From positions 44,310,456 to 44,374,455 of the forward strand of contig CM049318.1 in the NCBI GenBank assembly GCA_026874595.1: a stretch of 64,000 nt of DNA, given 5' to 3'. This DNA is from Sipunculus nudus (taxonomy: Eukaryota > Annelida > Sipuncula > Golfingiida > Sipunculidae). Shown in pieces: positions 49,032 through 60,504 of the stretch; within the stretch, counting starts at the first letter, position 1, and each line of letters opens with the position of its first letter. The notes below the pieces were generated by a model. It did not search any database and was not told the origin of the DNA. It worked only from the letters and a program-made list of their open reading frames with translations. Made by a program: the position numbers and the translations under genes.

Positions 49032-49343
49032 ACAGGTGGTGCCATCAGTCTGCAGAAACTGATGAAACACTCCATGATTAATAACCATGCAAAGAATGAT
49101 GGTGATCAATGCATTAGTTCTTTAGACATTTGAGCTTCTGTATCAAATTTTTCATTATTCTGAGGGGTACTTTGGAGCCCCATAGCTTAAAGGATATGAG
49201 TAACAAGGACCTAATTCTAGGTTTTCAAGGAGACATTTCATGGGCCTATCTGGATGTAAAGTTAGAAGATTCCAGGTCCAGTGGTTACAATTTGTGCCCT
49301 GTTAACAGATGACGGCATCTTTTAAGGTTTCAAAATAGAGAAA
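49032..49343 (+). repeat. Single A2 monomer
   Basis: One unit from TACAGGTGGTGCCATC to AATAGAGAAA, cut by an A-type head (AACAAGGGACCCATGGGTCA) at 49344. Confidence 0.75.
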
Positions 49344-49481
49344 AACAAGGGACCCATGGGTCACGGCACTCAGCTGTTATATATGATAAACAGTGGCATC
49401 AGTTTTTCTTCAAGGGCAGGGGGGATGACTTTGCATATGCATATATATATACCTTATCCAGCGTCTCTGAATGACATATTC

Positions 49482-49486
<5 letters not shown>

Positions 49487-49530
<44 letters not shown>
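49487..49530. repeat. (TA)n microsatellite
   Basis: About 22 TA units next to the left side of an LTR-like insertion. Similar TA-rich sequence resumes on its right side near 50329-50348. Confidence 0.9.
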
Positions 49531-49532
<2 letters not shown>

Positions 49533-50328
49533 CAACAGATCACGTATGCGTGATGAACATAAATTTTGAAACGATGATAAAAAAAATTCAGATTCTGTAA
49601 CACTAGGCAGTGTGAAATGTCTAGGGGAATGAATAAAGAAGTCAGTGGTTTTTTTGTAAACAAATAACTATAATTTATTCTTAAAACAACCCTAACAATA
49701 CAATACACTAATTCAATACAATTATAAAGTAAAACAGGGGTATAGCAACAAGTCAATACAATCACACAGAAAATAATGTGCACAGTACCTGGATACCAAC
49801 ACCGTCCCCACGATGAGTTCTTTAAATGTATACTCTAGGAGAATGACAGTCCAGTGGAAAGTTCTTGCAACAAACCCAGAAAGTAAACTGAAATCCAAAT
49901 GCATAAAATCCAGGAAAAAGTCTTTGAAAATCTATAATTGCCGCATTAGTCAGATAAGGTCCTAGAACCTGACACACTCTTCTGTGTCCGCTGGAATCTT
50001 CTCTGCTCTCTCTCTGCCCCTTCTAAAACACAGCCCCTTTATATACCTTTACACCTCAAGCTGAGAATTTTCAACTTCTCGAACAGTCTATAAGATCTTA
50101 GGCAATACAGTAAACACGCATTTCATGAATTCTCTAGAACACAGTGCTGTGTATCTCTACATACCAGGCTCATCACGTGACCCACGACCTGGCATGAAAG
50201 CTCAAGGCTAACATGACAAGGAGAATTCAACCATTACGGATTAAACATAGAATGTAATACGTGGCCAGACACGAGTGCCACAACAGGAGTTACGCCCGTG
50301 TCACATAATAAAAAGAGCACCTGTAACA
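49533..50328 (-). mobile_element. LTR-like / promoter-bearing insertion in TA satellite
   Basis: Read on the minus strand it has TATATAAAGGGG (50033-50046) as a TATA box, and AATAAA at about 49674-49679. TGTTACAG occurs in the same orientation at both ends (complements at 49595-49602 and 50321-50328). A perfect 6-bp hairpin ATCACG-TATG-CGTGAT (49539-49554) lies at the distal side. This fits a solo LTR of about 730 bp, or a terminal promoter element. TA-satellite flanks prevent a clean target duplication from being read. It does not match the gypsy LTR at 20111. Confidence 0.45.
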
Positions 50329-50850
50329 ATATATAATATATATATATACCTAATCATATTTCAAATAATTATAATGTTTTTGGAAATAAGTTATTTTGTG
50401 AATTCTAAGCAAGGTTTAGATATGATCTGGAAATGAGGCAAAATGGTTTGGTGTGGTAATAAATATAAGCTGTATTATGAGTTGTTGGTGTTTAGCTTAT
50501 GTATGATTTTGATAGTATCTTTGGAGACAGGGAAGAGGATTGATTTCATTTATTTTATTAACAAATGAAGTGCTATTGTCACACAGATTTTGACTTGGCC
50601 ATATATCTTATGAGCAGCACATTTAATATAAGAGTTTAACTATTAATTGAAATATAATAACATATATTGTGCCAAATATAATTTTTATTAAAAATAATAA
50701 GAGAATACAATATAACTGAAATGATTATTAAAATAATATTATAGAATATATTCATGAATGCATTCATGAATACATTTTGAAAGTATTTGCACTGGTATTC
50801 AAATACTTTCATTTTACCTGAAATCCCATTCTTATGTCCCAAGGCAGCGA
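50329..50850 (+). mobile_element. F leader copy
   Basis: Contains GCTGTATTATGAGTTGTTGG and GGAGACAGGGAAGAGGATTG, matching 38.65 and 57.72 kb. No body or tail is attached. Confidence 0.65.
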
Positions 50851-50989
50851 AAATCTTGCGCTATGAATGGAGGTTTATTTTAAAAATTTAATATTGATCC
50901 TCTTACGTCCTGCGTATCTACCTTTGTCATTATGATTTCAGCAAAATGGACGTTTCAGACCTGCAAGTTTCAGACTAGGACATTTTAAA

Positions 50990-52020
50990 ACTAGAATATG
51001 GGTATTCGACAAGCGACTACGTATATCCACAGAAATCAGAGTGGGACGGGTGAAGCAAGGCATGTATTAAGTGGCAAGGGGAATAGAGTGAGGTGTGTTG
51101 CATATTAGCATGGATGTCTGCAGCATAAACATTAATGTAGGTGGCGCCACCTGTCATAAAATTGAGAAAATTGTCCAGGATGTATAAACCTGCAAAATTT
51201 CAGGTGGATAAGTAAAACCACTGCCGAGATATGAGTGATTTTATCCCAAGATGGATGAACAGATGGACGCTGTGCATAAGTGGTTGCAGATGGCGACACT
51301 ACTTTTGCCTATGATGAAGAGCTATGTGGGATCTATACACATGCAAAATTTTAGCCCAATAGGTCAAAAAGGAGATATGAGCTTGGATGTCTGCAGAGTC
51401 AATGTGAATGTAGGTGGCGCCACCTGTGATAAAATCAAAAGAGCTGTCCAGGATGTATAAACCTGGAAAATTTCAGGTGAAAAGTCAAACCACTGCTGAG
51501 ATATGAGTGATTTTATTCAAAGGCAGATGAACAGATTGACGCTGGTTACAGGTGGCTCCACCAGTTTTGCCTATGATGAAAAGCTATGTGAGATCTATAC
51601 AAATGAAAAATTTTGGCCCAATCGGTCAAACAGTTCACGAGATATGAGCTTGGATGTCTGCAAAGTAAACATAAATGAAGGTGGCGCCACCTGTCATAAA
51701 ATCGAGAAAGCTGTCCAGGATGTATAAACCTGCAAAATTTCAGGTGGATAAGTCAAACTACTGCTGAGATATGAGTGATATTATCCCAAGGCAGATGAAC
51801 AGATGGATGCTGTGCAAAAATGGTTGCAAATGGAGCCACCATTTTTAGTGTATGTTATAAAGCTATCAAAGGGCTACATTTGCGCAAAATTTTTAGCCTG
51901 ATCGATCAAACCTTTCCTGACATGTGGGTTTATGTGTTAAAACAGACACACAAATGGACGCTGGGCAGCCAGTAAAGGTCAGACGTCAACCAAAAATGAG
52001 GGCGCAGCAGTTCACATGTG
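50990..52020 (+). mobile_element. Family B 5' end and tandem B monomers
   Basis: Head ACTAGAATATGGGTATTCG, with subterminal GTATATCCACAGAAAT diverged. Units carry GGTGGCGCCACC near 51139, 51415 and 51682. The intact GTCAACCAAAAATGAGGGCG near 51984 is the empty-site reference for the A insertion at 13197. Confidence 0.8.
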
Positions 52021-52560
52021 ACCTGATGATAAACTTGATTCGCTTTAAATGCAAACTAAGTTTTTTCGAAGAGTTGAAAGATATAGTTCCAATGATCTGG
52101 GAATTTCGCATCCAGACACTGTGTCTAGACGCTGTGTCTAAGGTGAGTAAGGCACTTGCCCCCGAGTGACCTGTGACAAATTGCTGCCTCAAGCTACTGC
52201 ACTGAGTGAACTCTTGACCTGCACCTGGCTAGACTGAGTGAACTTTTGACCTGTACCTGGCTGCACTGAGTGAACTCTTGACCTGTTGCATAATCTGACA
52301 CAGTTGGCAGTCTGCCAAAGTTATAAATAGATTCAGGCTGAACTTTGGTGCCAAATATGATGCAGTAAGCAGTCTGCCAGAGCTATAAATAGAATGCAGC
52401 TACTGCACTGAGTGAACTCTTGACTTCTACCTGGCTGCACTTCTTCCAATCCTTGCACTGTGCCAAAACTATTTATAGAGCTGACATCATCTTGGCTAAT
52501 GGCCAACATCAAGGCACTGGCAAGTTGCCAATGGTAAACCAATTGCTGCCATCTGTACAC
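52021..52560 (+). repeat. TCTAGAC block remnant and 32-bp tandem array
   Basis: Two TCTAGAC units near 52122-52140, then CTGCACTGAGTGAACTCTTG-type 32-bp units (52193-52290) and single units to about 52440. It parallels 22320-22440, so the two tracts are copies. Confidence 0.7.
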
Positions 52561-53850
52561 AAAAAAGGTCCCTACTTGAAATAACTTTGAAATTTATTTT
52601 CCCAATACAAAATGCTTTTCAACTGACTTTTTTATAAAAAAAAGAAATCAGGAATATATGTAAAATTATTACAGATGCATACTGAATGCAAAATTAAAAT
52701 ACAGATATATCTCATTGATGGCAAATTCTTGAATTAAGTTGAGTAGGGATACCAATAATTTATAATTCATGTACAGTTGTCTTTATATAGCCACAGAGAG
52801 CTGAATATCCATGATTGTAACATTGCCTGGTATGATGAATAACTTAATCATATATCTAAATTTTTTAAAAGCTTTTAAAAAAACTTTCTTGTCAATATTA
52901 ACCAAAGATAACCTGAAATCTAAATGTCCAGTGGCATGATGTAATAGATGCTGATAAACTGATGCCAGGCTAATGTAACAGCATCACACAGCTAACATAT
53001 ATGGTAAAATGACTCAATTCAATCTCAGTAATTCAGCCAGAAAATCATTCATGTGGAACCATTAATGACAATTATTATAAGAATTATTGTAGGGATTATT
53101 CTTGTAAAATATTTAACAAACTGGCTTCAGTGGCATCATTCTAAAAACGTTTATAACTCATATAGGAAGATACAGCAAACTGGCTAAGTTCAGCTTCCCG
53201 TAACTCAGCCAAAAAGCACTGAACCAAAACCACTTGAACAAACTCGAATTATCATCATCTGAGGATAATTAATGTGTGAGATTTAAGAATTTGGCCCAGT
53301 GGTTTTTGAGAAGAAGATCTTTTTAGCCACTGAGCTTAAATGGGCTGTTATGGCATATGACTAAGTTCAGCTTCCCATAACTTAGCCAAAAAAAGAGACC
53401 ATTTGAACTAACTTCATAAAGCACTACCCTAGGATCATTTCTGTGCAATATTAAATATTTTGGCCATATGGTTTCAGAGAAGAAGTTTTTTGTAGCCCTC
53501 AGTGTGATACAGGCACTAATGACCCCGTACAAAAAAGGCCAATGCAGGTGGCGCCACCAATACCTCAATTTTTAGATATGACTCATGTGACCAATATTGG
53601 CATAAAATTAGGTGATGATAGCTCAAGCCGTTTCTGAGATTTAAGTTTTAATATGCTTTTTTGCACAGTTAACAAAGTTCAACCTCCTGTAACTCGGCCA
53701 AAATAGTTTTTTGGATGACTGATTATTTGCAAAAAATTTCGCGATGGTAGCTCCTGTCATTTTTGAGATAGCTATGGTTAACGTACAGACGACGCACGAC
53801 GCACGACACACGACGCCGCACCATCGCATAAGCTCACAGGTTCGCTAAAA
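52561..53850 (+). mobile_element. Family C modules with C terminus
   Basis: Ordered as at 2.7-3.7 and 22.8-24.4 kb: leader, ~175-bp monomers (about 53160-53480), C monomer with GGTGGCGCCACC near 53550, and C terminus at about 53819-53850. Between 53700 and 53705 sequence found in longer copies is missing, an internal deletion. Confidence 0.7.
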
Positions 53851-54366
53851 ATACAGGTGGGACAACCAGTCTTTGAGAATTGATAAAACTTATCATGATC
53901 AATAAACATATGAGGTTCAGGACACTAGATGAAACTAGATGAAACACTTGCTGTAATTTGACGAGTCCAAAAATTAGGGAAAAAATGTGTGAAAAACAGA
54001 AAAAATACTGATGGTGCCACTAGATTTCGGGAACTGATATAACTAGTCATATCAATATTCAAGTTAAAATTAATGGCAATACATGCATTAAGTAAAGAGA
54101 TAAAGGTAATTTTGTGTCCAATTGCTAATTATTTTTGGGGTACTTACAAGCCCTGTAGCTCTGAGAAGGTTGGCCACAGTAACATAATTTCAGGTGTCAA
54201 GGGAGATATTTTAATGGACCTCCATGGATGTCAAATTAGAAGAATCTAGGTTCAAGATGTTATGGTTTGTGCCCTGTTTGTGCCCTGTTAACGTCAACTA
54301 GATGGCCCTACGATGGACAAAGAGTGATCGCTAGAGCTCAGATGACTTTTAGTCAGCTGAGCTAAA
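53851..54366 (+). mobile_element. Diverged A-type 3' region
   Basis: Weakly conserved A monomer sequence (GGTGGGACAACCAGTC, GTTATGGTTTGTGCCCTG) without an expanded microsatellite. It ends in a decayed hairpin at 54331-54362 and a run of A. Confidence 0.6.
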
Positions 54367-55110
54367 AAAAAAATTGTGATAACCATAAATAAAAGTCCAG
54401 TGGAAAAATAATCGTGAAATTAATTTCATTTACTTTAAATTTCATGCATTCCCCTTGCTCAAAGGAATCCTCATATTTGATTTGATGGCTCAAGTGTTCT
54501 AATTCCCTGATTATCTGAAGGAAAGTGTAAAAGATAATTTTTTAATCACAGAAATTCATAAATTAAGAGGTGGTGCCATTCGCAGGTTATAATGGTTGTC
54601 AGTCATGTGATCAATGTGACCAACATGTCTGAAAAATATGGTACTGATTTAGTGCCGCAGTTCATGTGCAAACATTGGAAATCAGATAAATTTTGCAATC
54701 ATTAAAATTCAGAGTTCTGTGGAAACATCAGTTTAAAAATAATTCCATTCATTAAAGTTTTATTTAATTCCCCTTAATTGCTCCAGGGAATCATTGTATT
54801 TGATTTGAAGACTAAAGTGTTCTTATAAACTGACTTATTTGAAAGTTTGTTAAAACCATTTTTGATTTGAGAAAGTAGATCAACAAAAGTGGGACCACCT
54901 GCAGGTTATAATCATGTCAGTCATGTGATGAGTCAAAATCTGGAGATAAAAGCAGCAGGGGTTGTAGAGGTATTTGGTAAAAGAAGGGGGTAGGACGAAT
55001 GGATGGACTGATGGACAGCTTGACAGACTGATAGATGGTAGGATGAACAGAGAGACATGGACAATTTTGATAATGTTTCCCCTATGACTTGGGACTAAAA
55101 ACAAAGTTCA
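54367..55110. other. Non-repetitive stretch beside the HDAC exon, no further exon recognised
   Basis: Presumed intron downstream (minus strand) of the exon at 55219-55421. It contains two weakly related ~290-bp segments (around 'ttcatt..ctttaaatttcat' and 'tgatttga.g.ct.aagtgttct'). No second HDAC exon could be identified by eye. Confidence 0.4.
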
Positions 55111-55115
55111 AGTGC

Positions 55116-55172
55116 GTGCCTACCTTGATTTTCTAAGCCATATATTTCTGTTGTGCTCTGAGCAGCTACTAC
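55116..55172 (-). pseudogene. Partial tandem duplicate of the HDAC exon end with donor site
   Basis: About 57 bp match 55212-55268: the 3' part of the HDAC exon plus the GTAGGC donor, offset by about 96 bp. In the exon's frame the duplicate contains a TAG stop, so it does not encode the same peptide. It could still act as a decoy or alternative 5' splice site. Confidence 0.65.
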
Positions 55173-55218
55173 ATACTCATTCATAACAAACATTTAGGTT
55201 ACTCACTAAAGTGCCTAC

Positions 55219-55421
55219 CTGGATCTGCTCAGCCATCTGTTTCTGTTGTGCTCTGAGTAGCTGCTCATGCTGGCGCTGAAATTGCTCGACCAGCATGGCC
55301 TGCTGCATCTGTTGTTGTTGTTTAAGGTTCAGCAACTGTACTTGTAATTCATGCTCTGGTATCATGGTTGGCATTCCTGTTGCAAGAATTGGAGCTCCCA
55401 AAGCAGACGTGTGAGGGATTT
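55219..55421 (-). CDS. HDAC4/5/7/9-like: Class IIa histone deacetylase, internal exon (glutamine-rich N-terminal domain)
   Basis: The 203-bp minus-strand exon is preceded by a TTGCAG acceptor (AG at 55422-55423) and followed by CAG-GTAGGC (donor GT at 55217-55218). It starts with two bases of a split codon and ends in phase 0. The ~67 residues include ELQVQLLNLKQQQQMQQ and FQRQHEQLLRAQQKQMAEQI, closely resembling the glutamine-rich coiled-coil segment before the MEF2-binding region of vertebrate HDAC4, HDAC5 and HDAC9. In that family the segment mediates oligomerisation and transcription-factor contacts, and the deacetylase domain is far downstream. Class IIa HDACs shuttle between nucleus and cytoplasm and repress MEF2 targets. 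Upstream and downstream exons were not recognised, so the flanking repeats may be intronic. The paralogue cannot be assigned from one exon. Confidence 0.8.
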
Positions 55422-55680
55422 CTGCAACATAATGTGAAAGATTGCAGTGCAATCATACCTTAAAAGAAATATTCTCTGCTACAGCTTTCAGGTTTTTAAG
55501 TGGTGTCTCTGTTTCCAGAATGTATCAGAACAAATTTTATCTCGCATCAAGATATGCTACCAAGCTGTGCCCTAAGGAAACTAGAATGAGGTCGTTTTTG
55601 CAATGCAAAATCAGATATATGTCTCCCTTCTTTATGGGCCTCCTGTCCTCAATTCTGAGGAAAAAATACTGACTATTTCA
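55422..55680. other. Presumed intron upstream of the HDAC exon
   Basis: Minus-strand intron side of the acceptor. An open plus-strand frame here (55442-55672) has no recognised domain. The branch point and polypyrimidine tract are not obvious. Confidence 0.4.
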
Positions 55681-56130
55681 AGATGAAGGACAAGGTCACC
55701 AGTTTCCAACACTTCGGAGATTTTTCCAAGAAACATTTCACATATCAAATTTTATGAAAATATGTTGAGTGGTTCAAAAGTGATAGTGCAAACAAAATAT
55801 TTCTATTTCCGCTGTTCTGAAATTAAAGAGGAAGGTCAAGACCACTGGCTTTTAAATACCTCTTAAATTTTTGGTAGGATTCAAGTCAAATTTCATGAAA
55901 TTATACCAAGTGGTTCAAAAGTTATGAGGTTCACAAGAAATTTCTATTTTGGTCTATTTGGCCTTGATGATGAAGGTCTAGGTCAGCAGTTTTCAAACTA
56001 TTCACTGAACTTGGTTCAAACAATTAGTGTTTCAAATTTTGAGGGAACAATATGTGATACTTCAAGTTATCGTGTTCACAAGAAATGAGACAGATGCTGC
56101 CGCCACCAGATGACAATGCTGCCGCCACCG
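55681..56130 (+). repeat. ~143-bp diverged tandem repeat ending in a GCCGCCACC tract
   Basis: Three diverged units carry 'aaattt.atgaaa', 'agtggttcaaaagt.at' and 'ttcacaagaaat' near 55747, 55888 and 56034. The array ends with two ATGCTGCCGCCACC units at 56094-56134. It is a family not seen elsewhere in the window. Confidence 0.6.
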
Positions 56131-56591
56131 ACAGACCAAACACTAGATGTCTCCATAATGATCAGAACAGTTTTTGTATGGCCGCAATTTTGTAGCATTC
56201 AGGTTGTTTGGACTGCAAGTGTTGTGCAAACATACAATTCTACAGATCTGCTCTCACCTATTATCAAAGCATTTCACACTTCCACCACAGTTGCTCAAAT
56301 CCATATTTGTGGTTGTGTTTGTATCCAGAAATGGACGAAACTGTGCACTATATGAGTATATAGTAGTGCCTTACGGAGAGAGCATGTATCACTATAGAGG
56401 TGTATTATGCACTGTTTCTTCCCATTTCCCCCTAAAATAGGGAATTGGCGACTATGCTCCCACAAAAATTACAGCTTGAGTATAAATGACACTGATTTAA
56501 TTTTCAAAGTAGACATGGATCACATATATGTAATATGGAAAGCAGCTAGCAACAACACAAGCAGATAGTGTAAGCTGTAGGTCCTACACAT
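56131..56591. other. Non-repetitive stretch, no gene established
   Basis: Two overlapping open frames of 80-90 codons in different phases have no recognisable motif. Nothing else seen. Confidence 0.35.
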
Positions 56592-57631
56592 AACAAGGGA
56601 CCTATGGGTCACACTGCTCAGATGACGTTAACCTTGAAGGTAAAAATCTAAAATAATATCTAATGGAGATAAAGTGTAAGAGGAAGAGGTAATAAAGGCC
56701 ATGGTTGGTTTATATGATTGGTTTGTATTGATGAGCAAGAAATTGTTGCAAAAAATATTTTGTGACCTGACCACGTGTTTCCTAATGTTGAAACTAAATC
56801 ATGTGAGCAGTTTGTGAACAAATGATCTATCTGTACTATTACCATGATCATTAATTGGTTTTTCGATTAACTGTTGACATTTCAGTAGTTTACACATTTG
56901 TTCAATTGAATCTTTTTTTTTTGTATAATATATATTATTAAATATATATTATTTTTTTTATGAAATGTATACAGTTGAAATATAGCTAATTAACAACATA
57001 AAACAGGGCAAACAAAGCCTGATCTCAAATTCTGCTGAGGCAGGAAAATAATGAACAAATGTTTGTATTAAATCCTGATTTTTTTATCACATCAATTATT
57101 TTCTAATTTAAGTTTATATTTCTATACATTTCCAATTCAACATATATATCTGAATATAAAAGTTGATTCATAATTCTCAACTGCATCATCATAAATCTCA
57201 ATCTTGTCAGATAACCAGCATCATGCATACAAATGTTTATTTATTTTTTACCACAAAAATATATCTTTTAAATCTGCAAAACAATAAATATCTAAAAATA
57301 ATACTTGATTTAGATTTCACAATTTTTAATTGTGTCTTTATTTATCCATAATGTGCTTCATATTTTATAATAATTTAAGCATACTGATGGGTTCATTTAA
57401 AAATCATTTAAAAGAAAATTGATTTCTTTAAAAATGCTACATTACACAACATTGCATCTTCTGGGGTTGGGAGTGATGATTGGGGTGGTGATATGAGAAT
57501 AACTGTACACCTGTCACAGCAGGGGATCTCCCCCCAGTGACTGTAACAAATCAGAAACCCTGGCATAGCTGACTTCCAGTGACCTGGAGTGGGACCCTGC
57601 ATCTGTAATCAAAGCAAGTGACTACAGAAAA
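56592..57631 (+). mobile_element. E element copy 3, truncated and lacking the G-tract segment
   Basis: Head AACAAGGGACCTATGGGTCA and the E leader follow the other copies. About 150 bp including the poly-G run are missing at CATCTTCTGGGGTTGG (near 57455). The element is cut at GACTACAGAAAA by an F head at 57632. Its D body is not found on the far side. Confidence 0.75.
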
Positions 57632-58540
57632 AACAAGGGACCTATGGGTCACGACGCTCAGCTGTTATATATGATAAAAAAATATTATTTAGAAATGAGG
57701 CACATGCTGGTTTTGTGTGGTAATAAATATAAGCTGTATTATGAGTTGTTGTTGTTTAGCTTATGTATGATTTTGATAGTACCTTTGGAGACAGGGAAGA
57801 GGATTGATTTCATTTATTTTATTAACAAATGGAGTACTATTGTCACACAGATTTTGACTTGGCCATATAACTTATAAGCAGAACATATAATATAAGAGTT
57901 TAACTATTTATTAAAAAAAATACAAATATTGTCCCAAATATAATTTTTATTAAAAATAATAAGAGAATCATATGATTTTTTAAAATGAAATATAACTGAT
58001 ATGATTATTAAAATAATATTCAAGAATATATTCATGAATGCATTCATGAATACATTTTGAAAGTATTTGCACAAGTATTCATATATTTTCATTTTTACCT
58101 GAATTCCCATTCTTTATGCAAGAAATTTCATAATGGAGTACATAATCATATTCGTATTTAAATACAATTACAAAGTATTCGCCCCATGTCTGGTATTTAT
58201 TCAGTTTTCACCAAACAATGGTGTTGAGAATCCAGAATGTACAAAATTCACACATTTAAATAATGATCTAGATCAGGATCTAGATTAATAATATCAACTG
58301 CATCTTTGTCTAATTTCATTCATATGATCCCTAATGATTAGTAATGAATAATATGATTTACTTCTTTATCATTAAAATTGAACTGAAAAATGCCATAGGT
58401 GACTGCATGGTGTTATTTGGAATATGTGATATTCTACCCATCGATACAAGATTTTTAAATCATCAGTAACTGCAAGTTAATTTCCTGTTATTATAAACTA
58501 ACAAATTCCTTTTCTATTTTTCTTTAATTTGTTATTAAAA
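57632..58540 (+). mobile_element. F element 5' part
   Basis: Head AACAAGGGACCTATGGGTCA with GCTCAGCTG, then F leader sequence parallel to 38.6 and 35.7-36.5 kb as far as TTATTATAAACTAACAAATTC. No F tail follows directly. Confidence 0.65.
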
Positions 58541-60049
58541 ACCAATAAAAATTTATTAATTTATTGTTTTTTGTTATGTTCTTGGTTAAAACTACTAGAT
58601 GAGTTGGGTTGGACACCTGGATCAACTGTGGCTTGCCATAAGCTGCCTGGATTCCATGTATGCCTCGCCTCAAGCATGCATAATTTGATGAAAGGTCAAC
58701 AAGGTCAACATACAGGTGACTCAAGAGGGGCTGGAGAGAGCCAAAGTCTGACAGGGTCTCATAAAAAACATTAATAAAAGCTACAATTTTTGGCCAATTT
58801 CTTTCAGCTTTCTAAACTAAAAAAGCTGAAATGCTTATGTGTACATGATATGAAAATTATATCAACAGTGCTCACGGGAAACAAACGTGCCATGGTCACA
58901 GTTGGGCAAAATTTAAGGTACTAATTTAATATTTAAACTAGATATAATTTGAAAAATTCAGAACTAATTTTGGGTATTCAATTGAATCTTGATTAAATAA
59001 TGTTACATCCCTGCCAAAAAAATCTCTAGCTTCAGCAATGCTCTTGTTAAGGGAGTAAATATATTTCTTGATTTTTTACAAAGTGCATTATGTTTGGGCC
59101 CATAACTGAAAACAATTACACAATACTGACATCATTCTGGCATGTGCATAGAGAATGAAAAATATGTATATTATTTATGATTAAAGTCAGATCAGTGGTT
59201 TTGATATTAGGCAGTTTTGAAGTGTAACAATGGGTTTTTAATGGAAAAATGAAGTTTTTCATTAATATCTCGAATGTCCTAGTGACCAAATTCTTGGCAT
59301 GGTAGGGCATTTTGGAGACATCTAACTGTATGCCGAATTTAAGGAATTTAGAGCTGAAGCTGGGGAGCTGAGCTCTTGCAAACTGCATAACACTAGCTTG
59401 ATGTAAACAATATGTTACATGGTGCTTGAAAACTTGATTAAAATCTACAGTTTTTGATCAACTGGTTTCAAATTTTTGGTGTTAACAGTTGAAATGCTAA
59501 CAAAAACATGCTGTGAAAATTAAATCCACAGTACTTACAGGAAAAAAACGTGCCATGGTCAAAGTTGGGCAAAATTTTAGGTACCAATTTTTTATTTTTA
59601 TTAATATTTTAAAAAATTTAAAAGATATTCATCTAATTCTGGGTATACAATTTAATTTTGATTAATTAAAGTTATATTACTGGAAAAAAGGTCCATAGCA
59701 TTAACATTTTTTGTGTTAAGTGATCAAATATCTTTTCTGATTTTTTACAAAATGCATTATGTTTGGGCCCATAACTTTTTTAAATTAAATAATACAGACA
59801 TAATTTCTGGCTATAGGAATAGGAATAGTGCACTTGGAAAGCATTATAGACAAATATATTCGAATGTGTTAATAATTTATAATCCAGCGGCCATCTTGGC
59901 AACCATCTTGGATTTTGACCGACATGGGGTGAATTCCGCTTGGCCCTATATTTGAAAATATTGAGTATGGTCTGGGCAACTATTATGCCAAGTTTCATGC
60001 TTCTTTCACTTTTTGCACAATTCTACTCTTAACAGCTGGACTACTTGGT
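58541..60049 (+). mobile_element. Mixed D-type bodies, partly degraded
   Basis: D body starts occur near 58886 and 59549. The first is diverged and loses its end after about 59340. The second switches to unrelated sequence at about 59810. No microsatellite or hairpin tail remains. Open frames of 60-90 codons are antisense to D sequence. Confidence 0.55.
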
Positions 60050-60430
60050 TATTAGTCCTGTGTATTGAAGGGGTGGGTGGGGGAGGGGTCTCCCTTGTTA
60101 CTGCTCGTTGCTGAAAAAAATGTTAATTTTAAGATTCATCTAGTTCATAGTACAGGTCTGTAAACAGAAAGGGGTCGGGGGGGGGGGGGGGGGAGAAAAA
60201 GGATCCCTGTGGTATTAACTGCAAACAGCCTGATCAAGCTCAACTCAGTGGAGAGATGGCTTGCCCTTGTGATGGGATTGCATAACATTATGCCAACAGC
60301 CTGGAGAGCATAGAGAGCTAGCTGCACTGAATGACCTACAGTGACCAAAATGGACTGCTTGACAATGTAAGGGAATACAACAAGAGCCTCCAAAAAATCA
60401 ATAACTAGCCTAATTTTGCAGCTTTTATTT
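60050..60430 (+). repeat. G-family module, copy 2
   Basis: Matches 34270-34640, including GGGTGGGTGGGGGAGGGGTC, a 17-bp G-run at 60177-60193, and GACTGCTTGACAATGTAAGG. Confidence 0.75.
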
Positions 60431-60504
60431 TTAAATTTCAGATTTTAACAGATTACATCCTGGTGTACACAAGATGTGAAAGTAATCCACAGTACTTACA
60501 GGAA

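Noticed and set aside
49532-49904. Minus-strand frames of 60-83 codons as a gene driven by the TATA box at 50040
   Set aside because: Two overlapping frames in different phases, AT-rich, with no motif. The signals fit an LTR better than a coding gene.
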